64,000 bases of DNA from Terriglobia bacterium (GCA_951813285.1 OX638355.1:2294653-2358652), one strand, 5' to 3'. Positions 15,792 through 24,447 are shown, numbered from the stretch's first letter. Program-made: numbers and translations. The notes: a model not told the origin generated them from the letters alone.

Positions 15792-17050
15792 AGCGCTTCT
15801 CCAAGCTCCTGACGCTGCCATCGTCGAACGTCCTCACTCTCCATCTCGCCTTCGAGCCCATCCGGCCAGGTTGTGGAAAGACGCGCCAAGCTGGCGGTTG
15901 GCCAGAGCAGAGACGGAGAGAGATCGAGGCGATTTGCTTCTCCGGCTCGCCAATCTTTCAGGAGACGCAGCTTGCTTCGATTCTCCCTCGGGCCCGCCGG
16001 GCGTTTCCGCGGGCGCTGGACGGGGTCCACCCTGATCCCCTCATGGACGGCATGGCGCACGCCCGAGGAGAACCGTCCGTTTCCGTATCTTCCAAAGCCC
16101 TTGAAGCGGGCAGGGTCGGAGTGTGGGCTGGCCGCCAGCGCCACCATCGCTGCGTCGGAGAAGATCCTGAACGGTGGCCGGTTGTGCCGCAGGGCTTCTT
16201 TCTCGCGGAAGGCGTGGAGCGATCGGAGGACCGCCAATCCCCGTCCGTCGAGGTCTCGACTGCCCTTGACCGAGAGAAATCTCCACTCGGTATCCGGCGC
16301 CACATAGCGAATGCCCTCAAGCCGTTGGCATTCCTCTTTCACCCACTCCGTTCTGCCAAGCTTGTCCAGCCTTTCGTACAGGAGCGTCGTAAGCCGATCA
16401 AGGTAAAGCACATCCAGGGCCGCGTACCGCAGTAAGGCTCCAGTAAGCGGCCGGCGAGACCAGTCGGCACGCTGCAGCTTCTTGTTCTTGGTGATCTCGA
16501 TGCCCAGATGTTCCGTCAGGATCGCCGCCAGGCCGAGCTTCTCGGACCCCAGGAACGCGGCGGCCATACTGGTGTCGAACAGGCCCCGCACGGGAAACTT
16601 CCAATCACGATCCAGGAGCCGCAGGTCGGAGTTGGCAGAGTGAAAAACCTTTTCTACGGCGGCGTTGGCCAGGAGCTTCCCGAGAGGTGTGATGTTCTCG
16701 ATTGCGAGCGGATCGACGATGTATACGGCATCGGAGGTCGCAAGCTGTACCAGGCACACCCGATCGGGGTAGCGGTGGAAGTTGTCGGACTCCAGATCCA
16801 CCGCAACGCGCGGCTGACTTAGCGCTGACTCGACGACTTCCTCCAGCCGCGCCCCGGTCGTGATTCTTTCGCCGATGTCCCCGCCAGTTTGCTCCAACCC
16901 CTCACCGTTCCTGAAGTTGTCTATCACATCCAATTGAGATCGTATCAAGCTTGCTGCCGAATTCGGCGCCTGAAGGGCTGTGGAAGAACCCATCCGCGGA
17001 GTGCCATTTACCGTTTCTCCCGACGGTGTTTGGAGAAGAGCGGGCGTCAT
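15752..17050 (-). CDS. rnd: Ribonuclease D (DEDDy 3'-5' exonuclease with HRDC domain)
   Basis: 432 residues from ATG 17050. The same frame stays open upstream to 18337, but that part lies antisense-frame within the DUF1549/DUF1553 gene and has no homology pattern. The DEDDy motifs are visible: VAVDLESDNFHRY (Exo I, about 80), FHSANSDLRLLD (Exo II), and RYAALDVLYL (Exo III, Y-x3-D, about 205). The HRDC domain begins near 265 (LRSLHAFREKEALRHNRPPF). RNase D trims tRNA and other stable-RNA 3' ends. The location between a DUF1553 gene and a DUF1501 gene is odd and probably reflects insertion rather than shared function. A weak ribosome-binding site suggests coupling to the upstream gene. Confidence 0.9.
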   Translation of the reverse strand: MTPALLQTPSGETVNGTPRMGSSTALQAPNSAASLIRSQLDVIDNFRNGEGLEQTGGDIGERITTGARLEEVVESALSQPRVAVDLESDNFHRYPDRVCLVQLATSDAVYIVDPLAIENITPLGKLLANAAVEKVFHSANSDLRLLDRDWKFPVRGLFDTSMAAAFLGSEKLGLAAILTEHLGIEITKNKKLQRADWSRRPLTGALLRYAALDVLYLDRLTTLLYERLDKLGRTEWVKEECQRLEGIRYVAPDTEWRFLSVKGSRDLDGRGLAVLRSLHAFREKEALRHNRPPFRIFSDAAMVALAASPHSDPARFKGFGRYGNGRFSSGVRHAVHEGIRVDPVQRPRKRPAGPRENRSKLRLLKDWRAGEANRLDLSPSLLWPTASLARLSTTWPDGLEGEMESEDVRRWQRQELGEALWMFMHRCRAGNC

Positions 17051-17079
17051 GATTGTGAGCCCGGACTCGTCCGTCCCTC

Positions 17080-19590
17080 TCAGCGCACGTGCATCAACTC
17101 GTTCGAGCTCAGCAGCACCTGGGCGTACTGTTCCCAGCGGGTCAGCCGCTTGGGCCGGACCCCTCCCGGGTCTTCCTCCAGGAATTCCAGCGCCAGTCTC
17201 CGTTCCGTTTTCGATGGGGGCCGCGAGAACACCAGGCGGAAGGCCTCGTCGACGCGCTTGCCGTTTTCCTCCACCACCGAGAGGCGCCGGGCCAGGGCTT
17301 GGGCTCGAGCCACCATGAAGGGGCTGTTCATCAGAAATAGCTGTTGCTGAGGCACGGTGGAGACGGTTCTCTGGCTGCGGGAGAGCCAGGCGCTGGGAAA
17401 GTCGAACAGGCGCAGGAACTGGTCGGAGGCCGAGCGCATGTCCCGGTGGACGGAGGCGTAGAGGGTTCGCCGGCGGCTGCCGAGAATTTCCTCGACCGAG
17501 GGGCCTCCGATCTGCAGATCCTGCTCGTCGGCGGCGGCCAGCAGTCCGTCCCGCCAGGCCTCCACGTCCAGCCGCCTGGGGTTCATCCGCCAGAGCCAGC
17601 GGTTTTCCCCATCCACCTCGAAATTGCCGCGGTCGAAAGCGCTGCTCTGGCGGTAGGTGGCAGACAACAGGATCTCCCGGTGCATGCGTTTCATGGACCA
17701 GCCCGAGTCGATAAAGCGACGGGCCAGCCAGTCCAGCAGCAGCGGGTGGGTGGGAGGCTCTCCCATGAATCCGAAGTTGCTGGGCGTGCGAACCAGGCCC
17801 TGACCGAAGTGGTGTTGCCAGATGCGGTTGACCATGACCCGGGCCGTCAGCGGATTGTTCTCGCTGACGATGGTCCGGGCCAGCCCCAGCCGGCCGCTGC
17901 CTTGAGTGAAGGGCGCCGGCCTGTCCCCGGCAATGACGCGCAGGAATCGGCGGGGCACCATCTTGCCCGGATGCACCGGATCTCCTCTGATGGCCACCGG
18001 GATGTCCTCCGAGCCTCCCTCGGCGACGCTGTGGACGTGTGTCGGCTCTGGGGGCAGTGCCTTCTTGAAGGCTTCCAGCTTGGCCGTCAGAGCGTCGACG
18101 ACCTTCTGCTGTTCCTTCATGGCGTCGACCTCGTCGTCCTGGAAGAAGACCTTTTTGGTCTTGGCCACTTCGACGCATTTCTTTTTGTCCTTGAGCACGG
18201 CTTCCAGGTACTCGTAGCGATCGGACACCTTGGACGGCACCGTCCACTTGCGGGACACATACTCGGTGTTGAAGAAAACGCCCGCCAGGGAGTAGTAGTC
18301 CTCGGTGGGGATGGGATCGAACTTGTGGTCGTGGCAACGGGCGCAGGAGACCGTCAAGCCCAGAACGGCCCGGGACATGGTGTCGATCTTGTCATCCATG
18401 GTGTCGTAGCGGTGGCGCAGCTTGCTTTCCTTTCCACCGCCATCGGATTCGTAGATGGGGCCCAGGGAAAGAAAACCCAGTGCGCTCCACCCTTCCATGC
18501 CGACACCGCTCATCAGGTCCCCGGCGATCTGCTGCATGATGAACTGGTCATAGCCCAGGTCCCGATTGAAGGCCTCCACCACCCAATCCCGATACTTGTA
18601 GGCGTAGCGCAGGTGCTTTCGACTGTGGTTGTTGGCGCGTTGTTCTTCCGCGTAGCGGGCCAGGTCCAGCCAGTAGCGGGCCCAGCGCTCGCCGTAGTGG
18701 GGAGATGCCAGCAGGCGGTCGACCACGGTTTCATAGGCCTGGGGTGAGGTATCCCCCAGGAAGGCCTCGACCTCCTCCGGGGAGGGCGGCAGACCGATCA
18801 GATCCAGGGTGACCCGGCGAAGCCAGGTGCGCCGGTCGGCCGGTCCCACCGTTTTCAGTCCTTTTTCTTCCAGGCGGGCCTGCACGAAGCGGTCGAGGGA
18901 GGAACGGACCCAGCCACCGTCCCGCACGGCGGGAAGCGCCGGTTGAGCCAGGGGCCGGAAGGACCAGAACTTGCGTCCCTCCTCCAGGTCGATGGAGTCC
19001 TGCACCGGCACGGCTTGGGAAGCGTCGGTTCTGGGATCGGGAGCGCCGACCGCCACCCACTGCTCCAGCAGCTCGACTTCCTCCGGTGGCAGGGTCCCCT
19101 CGGGCGGCATGGACAGCTCGGGATCCTTGTAGTTGACGGCCTGGATCAGCAGACTTCCGGCGGGGTTGCCTGGAACAATGGCGGGGCCGCTGCTCCCCCC
19201 GATCGCCCATCCCTCCCGGGTATCCAGACGCAATCCTCCCATGGGGGCGGGCTCGGCCGAATGGCAGGCGTAGCAGCGTTCAACCAGCAGTGGGCGGATC
19301 TTGGATTCGAAGAATTCGACCTCGGCAGGCTTGAGAACCTGGGGTTGCAGAACGTCGCCATCGGCGGCCGAAGCCCAGGAGACTGTTGAGAGGAGTCCCC
19401 CCAGCAGCAAGAGGACCAGGCCCGGCGACTTTCGGGTGGGAATGCTTGCCGACACGGTCACTTGTTGGGGTCCATGCGGGTTCGAGCCAATCACGGAAGC
19501 AGGGCAAAACAGAAAGCGTAATTTTATCCTAATCCCCATTGCCAGGACAAGGACCGGTACGCGCATGTGGCTGCCGTGCCGGGCTTGCAT
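17080..19590 (-). CDS. Exported PSCyt1 + DUF1549 + DUF1553 protein
   Basis: The open frame gives 836 residues, but the real start is uncertain. The signal-peptide-like segment PGLVLLLLGGLLSTVSWASA begins near residue 56, so a GTG at 19455 or another internal codon may be used. A cytochrome-type domain with CYACHSAEP (about 105) is followed by DUF1549 (LDLIGLPPSPEEVEAFLGD, ARYWLDLARYAE and SCARCHDHKFDP near 415). DUF1553 comes last (VNRIWQHHFGQGLVRTPSNFG). It lacks the Big2 domains of the copies at 627 and 61185 and so belongs to the second architecture in the window. It heads the operon with rnd and DUF1501. Function is unknown; an envelope location is likely. Confidence 0.87.
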   Translation of the reverse strand: MQARHGSHMRVPVLVLAMGIRIKLRFLFCPASVIGSNPHGPQQVTVSASIPTRKSPGLVLLLLGGLLSTVSWASAADGDVLQPQVLKPAEVEFFESKIRPLLVERCYACHSAEPAPMGGLRLDTREGWAIGGSSGPAIVPGNPAGSLLIQAVNYKDPELSMPPEGTLPPEEVELLEQWVAVGAPDPRTDASQAVPVQDSIDLEEGRKFWSFRPLAQPALPAVRDGGWVRSSLDRFVQARLEEKGLKTVGPADRRTWLRRVTLDLIGLPPSPEEVEAFLGDTSPQAYETVVDRLLASPHYGERWARYWLDLARYAEEQRANNHSRKHLRYAYKYRDWVVEAFNRDLGYDQFIMQQIAGDLMSGVGMEGWSALGFLSLGPIYESDGGGKESKLRHRYDTMDDKIDTMSRAVLGLTVSCARCHDHKFDPIPTEDYYSLAGVFFNTEYVSRKWTVPSKVSDRYEYLEAVLKDKKKCVEVAKTKKVFFQDDEVDAMKEQQKVVDALTAKLEAFKKALPPEPTHVHSVAEGGSEDIPVAIRGDPVHPGKMVPRRFLRVIAGDRPAPFTQGSGRLGLARTIVSENNPLTARVMVNRIWQHHFGQGLVRTPSNFGFMGEPPTHPLLLDWLARRFIDSGWSMKRMHREILLSATYRQSSAFDRGNFEVDGENRWLWRMNPRRLDVEAWRDGLLAAADEQDLQIGGPSVEEILGSRRRTLYASVHRDMRSASDQFLRLFDFPSAWLSRSQRTVSTVPQQQLFLMNSPFMVARAQALARRLSVVEENGKRVDEAFRLVFSRPPSKTERRLALEFLEEDPGGVRPKRLTRWEQYAQVLLSSNELMHVR

Positions 19591-19684
19591 CGAATCGTCA
19601 CTGCAGTAGCTGGGATTGAGAGAGCTTAGCCGAGCCCTGCCCTGGCGTGGGAAACATTCGAGGAAAAACGGGCGCTCGTTCTTG

Positions 19685-19712
19685 AAAATGAACCACGAAT
19701 GAACACGAATGG
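19685..19712 (+). repeat. Dispersed ACCACGAATGAACACGAAT module
   Basis: Near-identical stretches occur at 22095-22125, 32790-32822, 45705-45733 and 56835-56870, and inverted at 28978-29022. It begins the 19.6-20.3 kb non-coding stretch. That stretch has no recognisable gene and consists of this module, a palindromic element, a GGATCAT-type hairpin and half of a split repeat. Confidence 0.7.
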
Positions 19713-19795
19713 GGATGGACCCCCTTCAATGACCAACCGCGCCCGAACCCATCTGCGATACCGTGACCCTGATATCCCGACGTCATGGGAGGGAG

Positions 19796-19954
19796 CCACC
19801 CGGGAGCGCGGGCGTCCCGCCCGCAACCTTATTCGTGCAAGCAGCCTGCGATCCAGGGGCATTCCCTCGAACAGAGCACCAAACCGGCCTTTGCAGGGTT
19901 CGCTACTAGGGTGCCAAGTCCTATGCGGGCGAGACGCCCGCGCTCCCGGGTGGG
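19796..19954. repeat. 159-bp element with long GC-rich inverted ends
   Basis: The left end CCACCCGGGAGCGCGGGCG and the right end CGCCCGCGCTCCCGGGTGG are inverted repeats; each is itself followed or preceded by a small GCGGGCG/CGCCCGC hairpin. The inner 100 bp matches, in inverted orientation, the inner part of the element at 28742-28901. At 56912-56954 only the two arms remain. There is no ORF. The form is MITE- or REP-like. Confidence 0.75.
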
Positions 19955-20008
19955 CGTTCTCTCATTCACTCTTGCTCCTCAAGAGAGCGTGTCGGGTTGC
20001 CGGACCGC

Positions 20009-20038
20009 AGCCCTGCCGTGCAGATCATGCGAGAGAGC
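20009..20038 (+). repeat. GGATCAT-type hairpin module (variant)
   Basis: CCCTGCCGTG followed by CAGATCATGCGAGAG is a member of the dispersed family (consensus CCCTGCCGGGCGGATCATAC, then GAG) seen in almost every large intergenic gap of the window. Confidence 0.6.
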
Positions 20039-20135
20039 CTCTTGCAAACTTGGCAGTGGGACAGGTCATTTTGCCGGCAATCGCGGTGTTCTGCCTATTT
20101 CAATGGTCGGGTGGGACCGGGTGGAAAAGGGAGTT

Positions 20136-20178
20136 CACCACAAAAAGCACAAAAGTCACAAAACGAATTTCGTGATTT
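20136..20178. repeat. Left piece of the intergenic repeat split by the IS
   Basis: It matches the reverse complement of 3419-3463 (CACAAAAAGCACAAAAGTCA, then CAAAACGAATT). The matching right piece lies at 21781-21828, immediately after the IS right end. Confidence 0.65.
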
Positions 20179-20292
20179 CGAGTCTTGGCAATCCGAAGTT
20201 GATCCCCATGGCGACGCGTTGACCGGATGTATGCAGATAGCGCGGAACTTGTGCGACGGGTTCGGGAGTCAACGTCTTGCAGGCTTTCAGTG

Positions 20293-21779
20293 GAGCCTTT
20301 TGCAAAATTCGCAGATAGCGGGAATTTTCACGGGGGGAAAGATCAAGGAGGGCAGGTGGAAGGAGGGGCAAGACCACTGTCTGTTGTATCATGAAGGTGT
20401 CTGAACCACATGATGAACGGAGGTGGAACTTGCCCCTTAGGGAAACCCTATCACGACACTGGTTCCGGTTTCAACGAGAGCTGTTTCCCCTGCTGGAGGA
20501 GGTTTTGGGGCCTCTGGGAGAGCGTTACCAGCGGCTGGTGCAGGTATTGGAGTTGGTGCGGGTGGAGGAGTTGCTGCCTTACAGTCGGGGCTGGCGTGGC
20601 CGGCCGCTGGAGGATCGGGCAGTGCTGGCGCGGGCCTATCTGGCGAAGTCGATGCTGGAGGTGGAGACCACGCGGGGTTTGGTGGAGCGGCTGAGGAGTG
20701 AGGGGAGGCTGCGGCGGCTGTGCGGCTGGGAGAGGGCGTGGGAGGTGCCGAGCGAGTCGACCTTCTCGCGGGCCTTTGCGGAATTCGCTGAGAGCGACCT
20801 GCCGGGGCGTTTGCACGAGGCATTGCTGGAGGAGACGCTGAAGGGCCACTTGGCGGGGCATGTGTCGAGGGACTCGACGGCGATTGCGGGACGGGAAAAG
20901 CCAGCGGCCAAGGCTGCCCCGGAGGCCAAGCGGAAGCGCCGGCGGGGCCGGCCGCCGAAGGGCGAACGACGGCCCAAGCGGTTGAGCCGGCTGGAGCGGC
21001 AGGGGTCGATGACGCTGGAGGAAATGTTGAAGGAGTTGCCCAAGGCCTGCGACATCGGCGTCAAGCGCAACGCCAAGGGGCATCAGGAGAGCTGGACCGG
21101 CTACAAGCTGCACCTCGACGCCATTGACGGCGGGATTCCGGTCAGTTGTCTGCTGACCTCGGCCTCGGTGCATGACTCTCAGGCAGCCATCCCGCTGGCG
21201 ACGCTGACGGCAAGGCGGGTCGAGAGTCTCTACGACTTGATGGACAGCGCCTACGATGCGCCGGAGATCCGGGCCTTCAGTGAGAAGCTGGGGCATGTGC
21301 CGATTATTGACGTCAACCCCCGCCGAAGAGCTGCCTTGAAAGCCGAGCGGAAGCGGGAGGCACTGGCCCGGCGCTGTATCGGCCAAGTGACTCCCGAGGC
21401 GCGGCGCTACCGGGAACGCTCGACGGTGGAGCGGGTCAACGGACGGCTCAAGGAGGAGTTTGGCGGGAGGCAGGTGAGGGTTCGCGGCCCCGACAAGGTG
21501 AGGTGCCACCTGATGTTCGGCATTCTGGCCCTGACGGTGGATCAGTTGATGCGCCTGACGCTCTGAAAACCGGGTTGCCACCCCCAACCGCACAGCAGGT
21601 TCGCCCGCCTCAAGGCCGGGAGCGGGTAAGCTGTGCCTGCGTCCGGCGACCGCTGGCCATCCGGCCATCAGATTCGGGCTTTTTCCTTCAAAAGGGTCTT
21701 TGCAGCTGGGTTGTCACCGCCGGAACATCACTGTTGCCAGCCCAATGTCATGCCCGATTCCGAATTTTGCAAAAGGCTC
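20293..21779 (+). mobile_element. IS4/IS5-superfamily insertion sequence, about 1487 bp
   Basis: The element is bounded by perfect 19-bp inverted repeats: GAGCCTTTTGCAAAATTCG at 20293-20311 and its reverse complement at 21761-21779. AGTG directly precedes the left end (20289-20292) and follows the right end (21780-21783), consistent with a 4-bp target duplication. One transposase gene fills the interior. A third copy of the end sequence lies outside, at 21843-21861, so the boundary call carries some doubt. It interrupts a copy of the repeat that is intact at 3331-3463. Confidence 0.75.
20391..21566 (+). CDS. DDE transposase (DUF772-type N-terminus, IS4/IS5 superfamily)
   Basis: 391 residues. 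The N-terminal helical region has the DUF772-like pattern seen in IS1182/IS5-type transposases (RPLEDRAVLARAYLAKSMLE, and VPSESTFSRAFAEF). The catalytic triad is visible as D161 in SRDSTAI, the Asp of LYDLMDSAYDA, and the Glu of RSTVERVNGRLKEEFGG. A basic linker (KRKRRRGRPPKGERRPKR) interrupts the DDE domain between the first and second Asp. The gene looks intact and lies inside perfect inverted repeats, so the element may still be active. The family within the superfamily is not certain from sequence alone. Confidence 0.88.
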   Translation: MKVSEPHDERRWNLPLRETLSRHWFRFQRELFPLLEEVLGPLGERYQRLVQVLELVRVEELLPYSRGWRGRPLEDRAVLARAYLAKSMLEVETTRGLVERLRSEGRLRRLCGWERAWEVPSESTFSRAFAEFAESDLPGRLHEALLEETLKGHLAGHVSRDSTAIAGREKPAAKAAPEAKRKRRRGRPPKGERRPKRLSRLERQGSMTLEEMLKELPKACDIGVKRNAKGHQESWTGYKLHLDAIDGGIPVSCLLTSASVHDSQAAIPLATLTARRVESLYDLMDSAYDAPEIRAFSEKLGHVPIIDVNPRRRAALKAERKREALARRCIGQVTPEARRYRERSTVERVNGRLKEEFGGRQVRVRGPDKVRCHLMFGILALTVDQLMRLTL

Positions 21780-21780
21780 A

Positions 21781-21828
21781 GTGTTCTGCTCTTTTTGTGT
21801 TCTTGTGCCTTTTGTGGCCATCCCCGGC
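21781..21828. repeat. Right piece of the intergenic repeat split by the IS
   Basis: It matches the reverse complement of 3359-3406 (TGTTCTGCTCTTTTTGTGTT, then CTTGTGCC). With 20136-20178 it reconstitutes the intact copy at 3331-3463. Confidence 0.65.
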
Positions 21829-21860
21829 AAAGGTCACGCTGCCGAATTTTGCAAAAGGCT

Positions 21861-22035
21861 CATCCTTGCGTCGGCTTGTGCGTCACTTGGGCTCACCGGC
21901 ATTTACTGCCGCCGCCTAGGCGGCTCGACACCCATAGGCGACGTTTCCCATGGGCTGACGCCCACGGCTAAGTGCTGCCGCGGCTTCGCCGCTCTCAAGG
22001 AAGCCGGCTAAAGCAGCATATTCTCAGACAAGCCG
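21861..22035 (+). repeat. 175-bp dispersed repeat, copy 1
   Basis: It is nearly identical to 39190-39364, in the same orientation. It runs from CATCCTTGCGTCGGCTTGTG to TAAAGCAGCATATTCTC and contains nested palindromes around GCCGCGGCTTCGCCGC. A GGATCAT-type hairpin follows directly in both copies. There is no conserved reading frame. Confidence 0.8.
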
Positions 22036-22082
22036 GGCCCCCGACGACGGGGCGGATCATACGAGGAAGAAACTGCCGATCG
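22031..22082 (+). repeat. GGATCAT-type hairpin module
   Basis: CCCCCGACGACGGGGCGGAT followed by CATACGAGGAAGAAAC. The Cs and Gs around CGACGA form a stem, and GGATCATACGAG follows, as in the other family members. Confidence 0.7.
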
Positions 22083-22089
22083 TTTTTAA

Positions 22090-22300
22090 AGACGAACCAC
22101 GAATGAACACGAATACACACGAATCCAGCAGGACTCACTCGAACGACAAGCGGCACGAAAATGCTTCAGCAACGCTGTTACCCTGGTATGACTTCGTGTC
22201 CGTCGTAGATAACCCCTCGATATCGGTGGTCGCACCCCCCAATCAACACCTCATCAATCAGTCTATTGGTGTTCATGCGTGTCCATTCGTGGTTCGCCGT
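22090..22300 (+). repeat. About 210-bp dispersed repeat, copy 1
   Basis: This segment matches 32788-33000 in the same orientation with few changes. It begins with AGACGAACCACGAATGAACA, includes TGACTTCGTGTCCGTCGTAG, and ends with GTGTCCATTCGTGGTTCG. Its two ends are inverted repeats of each other (ACCACGAATGAACACGAAT against ATTCGTGTCCATTCGTGGT), giving it a MITE-like shape. No gene is visible. Confidence 0.75.
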
Positions 22301-22351
22301 TGTCCTTCGTGGATGGCTCTTATCGGCCCTTTGTGGATAACCCCTTTTTTC

Positions 22352-22774
22352 GGTTGTTTCAGGCAAGCGACGCCCCTGCCCCCCACGACGGGGCAGATCA
22401 TCCGAGTGGGAAACAAATTGTGTTTCAAGAAAAATGTCTTCAAGTCTCATGGTTTCAATTGGTTCCACGGTCTGAGGCGGCCTGGGAGCCAGGGTTGTTT
22501 CAGGCAAGCGAGGCCCCTGCCCCCCACGACGGGGCAGATCATCCGAGTGGGAAACAAATTGTGTTTCAAGAAAAATGTCTCCAAGTCTCATGGTTTCAAT
22601 TGGTTCCACGGTCTGAGGCGGCCTGGGCGCCAGAGTTGTTTCAGGCAAGCGAGGCCCCTGCCCCCCACGACGGGGCAGATCATCCGAGTGGGAAACAAAT
22701 TGTGTTTCAAGAAAAATGTCTTCAAGTCTCATGGTTTCAATTGGTTCCACGGTCTGAGGCGGCCTGGGCGCCAG
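22352..22774 (+). repeat. Three tandem 141-bp units
   Basis: Each unit starts with GGTTGTTTCAGGCAAGCGA (22352, 22493 and 22634), has the hairpin CTGCCCCCCACGACGGGGCAG split as stem CTGCCCC and GGGGCAG, then GATCATCCGAG. It continues with AAGTCTCATGGTTTCAATTG and ends CGGCCTGGGAGCCAG. Units differ at only a few bases. Because 141 is a multiple of 3 and the unit lacks stops in several frames, long open frames cross the array on both strands. These are not evidence of coding. Confidence 0.92.
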
Positions 22775-22847
22775 GGTTGTTTCAGACAAGCGACGCCCCC
22801 GCCCCCCACGACGGGCGGATCATTCGAGGGTGAAACAACGGATCATT

Positions 22848-23045
22848 GTGAAAGAATAAGCACCTGGCGAGACTCCGGCAGCTACGCCCCGTTCCAGCAT
22901 TGGTGCCCCGTGCCCCAAGACAAGTCTGGGTCCGAGCAGGTCATCATTCATTAGTGAGGCTTCCCGGGAAGCTCTCCTCAAGGCAAGAATCCGAACGACC
23001 ACGCCAACTCGGGCCGGAGCCCTCGCCCTCGAGGAGGCCAATCTC
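22848..23045 (+). ncRNA. Candidate IS110 bridge-RNA leader region
   Basis: About 200 nt of non-coding sequence between the conserved left end and the transposase ATG. In IS110-group elements this position encodes the bridge RNA that pairs with target and donor DNA. The stretch has strong fold potential, including the perfect 14-bp palindrome GCTTCCCGGGAAGC (in GTGAGGCTTCCCGGGAAGCT), and GC-rich GCCGGAGCCCTCGCCCTCGA. No RNA family model was run; the call is by position and length only. Confidence 0.35.
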
Positions 23046-24440
23046 ATGCAAAAGAGCAGGAAAGTCAACACGAAGGCGAAGAAGAAGCGCAGCCGTTCGA
23101 CAGCCTTGTCGCGGATCCACCCCGAGGTGGCAGGGATCGACCTGGGGAGTCGGGAGCACTGGGTGTGCGCTCCGGAGGCAACCCCAGGGAAGCCGAACGT
23201 GCGCACCTTCGGCACCACCATGGAGCAACTGCAGCAACTGGCCGACTGGTTGCTGGAGCAAGGGGTGGAGTCGGTGGCGATGGAGAGCACCAACGTGTAT
23301 TGGATTCCCCTCTACGAACTGCTGGAGTCCTGCGGCATCGAGGTGCTGCTGGTCAACGCCCGGCAGTTGCGCTACGTTCCGGGCCGCAAGACCGACATGC
23401 GGGACTGCCAGTGGATCCAGTTGCTGCACAGCTGCGGCTTGCTGCGGGGATCCTTCCGTCCGCACGAGGCGATCGTCCGGGTTCGGACCCTGCACCGGCA
23501 ACTGAGCACTCTGGGGGCCGAGAGTACCCGTTTTGTCCAGTGGATGCAGAAGGCGCTGGATCAGATGAACGTCCAGATCCATCGTGCGGTCACCGATCTG
23601 ACCGGTCAGACGGGGATGGCGATCGTGCGGGCGATTGTCGACGGAGAACGGGACCCGGTCCGTCTGGCGGATCTGCGGGACCGACGGTGCAAGAAGTCCA
23701 GCCGGGAGTTTGCCGAGCACCTCAGAGGCAACTGGCGAGAAGAGCATCTGTTCAACCTCAAGTCGGCGCTGAAGCTCTACGACATGACTCAACGCGAGAT
23801 TGCGGCCTATGAGGCCCGCATCCTGGAGGAAATCCAGGCGCTGCAACCGGTGGAGCGCCACGACCAGCCCGTGCCGAAGCATCCCAATGCGATCAAGGAA
23901 AAGGCGATTCGCCGCCGCGGTGGGCACCACCTGCGCACCGAACTGTGGCGCTTTGCCGGAGTCGATCTGACGCGCATCGACGGCATCGGCACCGAAGCGG
24001 CCCTGACCCTGCTGACTGAGGCCGGCCTCGACCTGACGGCCTTCCCCTCGGAGAAGCACTTCGTCTCCTGGCTGCGCCTGGCTCCAAAAACGGCCGTCTC
24101 CGCAGGCAAGCCGCTCCACTACAAGAAGGCCAACAGCACCGGGTCTACTCGCGCCGCCGCCGTCCTGCGCATGGCAGCCGTCTCTCTGAAGCACTCCAAG
24201 ACCGCTCTGGGGGCCGCCTTCCGTCGCAAGGCCCGCCACAAGGGATGGAGTGTCGCCGTCTTCTCCATGGCCCGCAGGCTGGCCGTTCTCGTCTACCGCA
24301 TGCTGTGCTACGGCCAGGACTACATCGACATCGGGGAAGCGTGCTACGAGGACCGGTTCCGGCGACGCCGCCTCGCGGGCCTCAAAGATGCCGCTAAGTC
24401 TCTTGGTTTCAACCTGGTTCCACAAATCGCAGCCGCTTGA
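23046..24440 (+). CDS. IS110-family transposase (DEDD recombinase)
   Basis: 464 residues. The N-terminal RuvC-like DEDD domain shows D32 (VAGIDLGSREHW), E80 (VAMESTNVYW) and D117/D120 (RKTDMRDCQW). A long helical middle region follows. The C-terminal Tnp domain has the helix-hairpin-helix LTRIDGIGTEAALTLLTEAG and then FVSWLRLAPKTAVSAGKPL, where the family's catalytic Ser is expected. The gene is intact. Unlike DDE enzymes, IS110 proteins work with a structured bridge RNA encoded in the element. The last codons (KSLGFNLVP) are homologous to part of the neighbouring 141-bp repeats (KSHGFNWFH in the same frame), linking gene and repeat. Confidence 0.93.
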   Translation: MQKSRKVNTKAKKKRSRSTALSRIHPEVAGIDLGSREHWVCAPEATPGKPNVRTFGTTMEQLQQLADWLLEQGVESVAMESTNVYWIPLYELLESCGIEVLLVNARQLRYVPGRKTDMRDCQWIQLLHSCGLLRGSFRPHEAIVRVRTLHRQLSTLGAESTRFVQWMQKALDQMNVQIHRAVTDLTGQTGMAIVRAIVDGERDPVRLADLRDRRCKKSSREFAEHLRGNWREEHLFNLKSALKLYDMTQREIAAYEARILEEIQALQPVERHDQPVPKHPNAIKEKAIRRRGGHHLRTELWRFAGVDLTRIDGIGTEAALTLLTEAGLDLTAFPSEKHFVSWLRLAPKTAVSAGKPLHYKKANSTGSTRAAAVLRMAAVSLKHSKTALGAAFRRKARHKGWSVAVFSMARRLAVLVYRMLCYGQDYIDIGEACYEDRFRRRRLAGLKDAAKSLGFNLVPQIAAA

Positions 24441-24447
24441 ACTGCGG

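Larger units (their letters stand above)
22775..24447 (+). mobile_element. IS110-family element flanked by its probable deletion derivatives
   Basis: The segment between the third 141-bp unit and the next (24448) contains one DEDD transposase gene. Its first 66 bp (22775-22840) match the first 66 bp of the 141-bp unit. Its last part (24396-24423, AAGTCTCTTGGTTTCAACC and on) matches the second half of the unit. On this reading the element is 1673 bp with no terminal inverted repeats, as is usual for IS110. An alternative is that the element was inserted into a pre-existing repeat array and only resembles it by target choice. Confidence 0.6.

Noticed and set aside
15752-18337. A fused 861-residue protein ending in RNase D
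   Set aside because: The first half lies in an alternative frame of the DUF1549/DUF1553 gene and has no domain. The RNase D start fits ATG 17050, 29 nt after that gene's stop.
22178-22789. A 203-codon minus-strand frame made of 47-residue repeats (RPPQTVEPIETMRLEDIF)
   Set aside because: The repetition only reflects the 141-bp DNA period (47 codons). Two plus-strand frames are equally open, and the single copies elsewhere carry no start or ribosome-binding site. I treat it as non-coding.
22352-22842. The 141-bp array as a CRISPR
   Set aside because: The whole unit is repeated with no variable spacers, and no cas gene is in the window.
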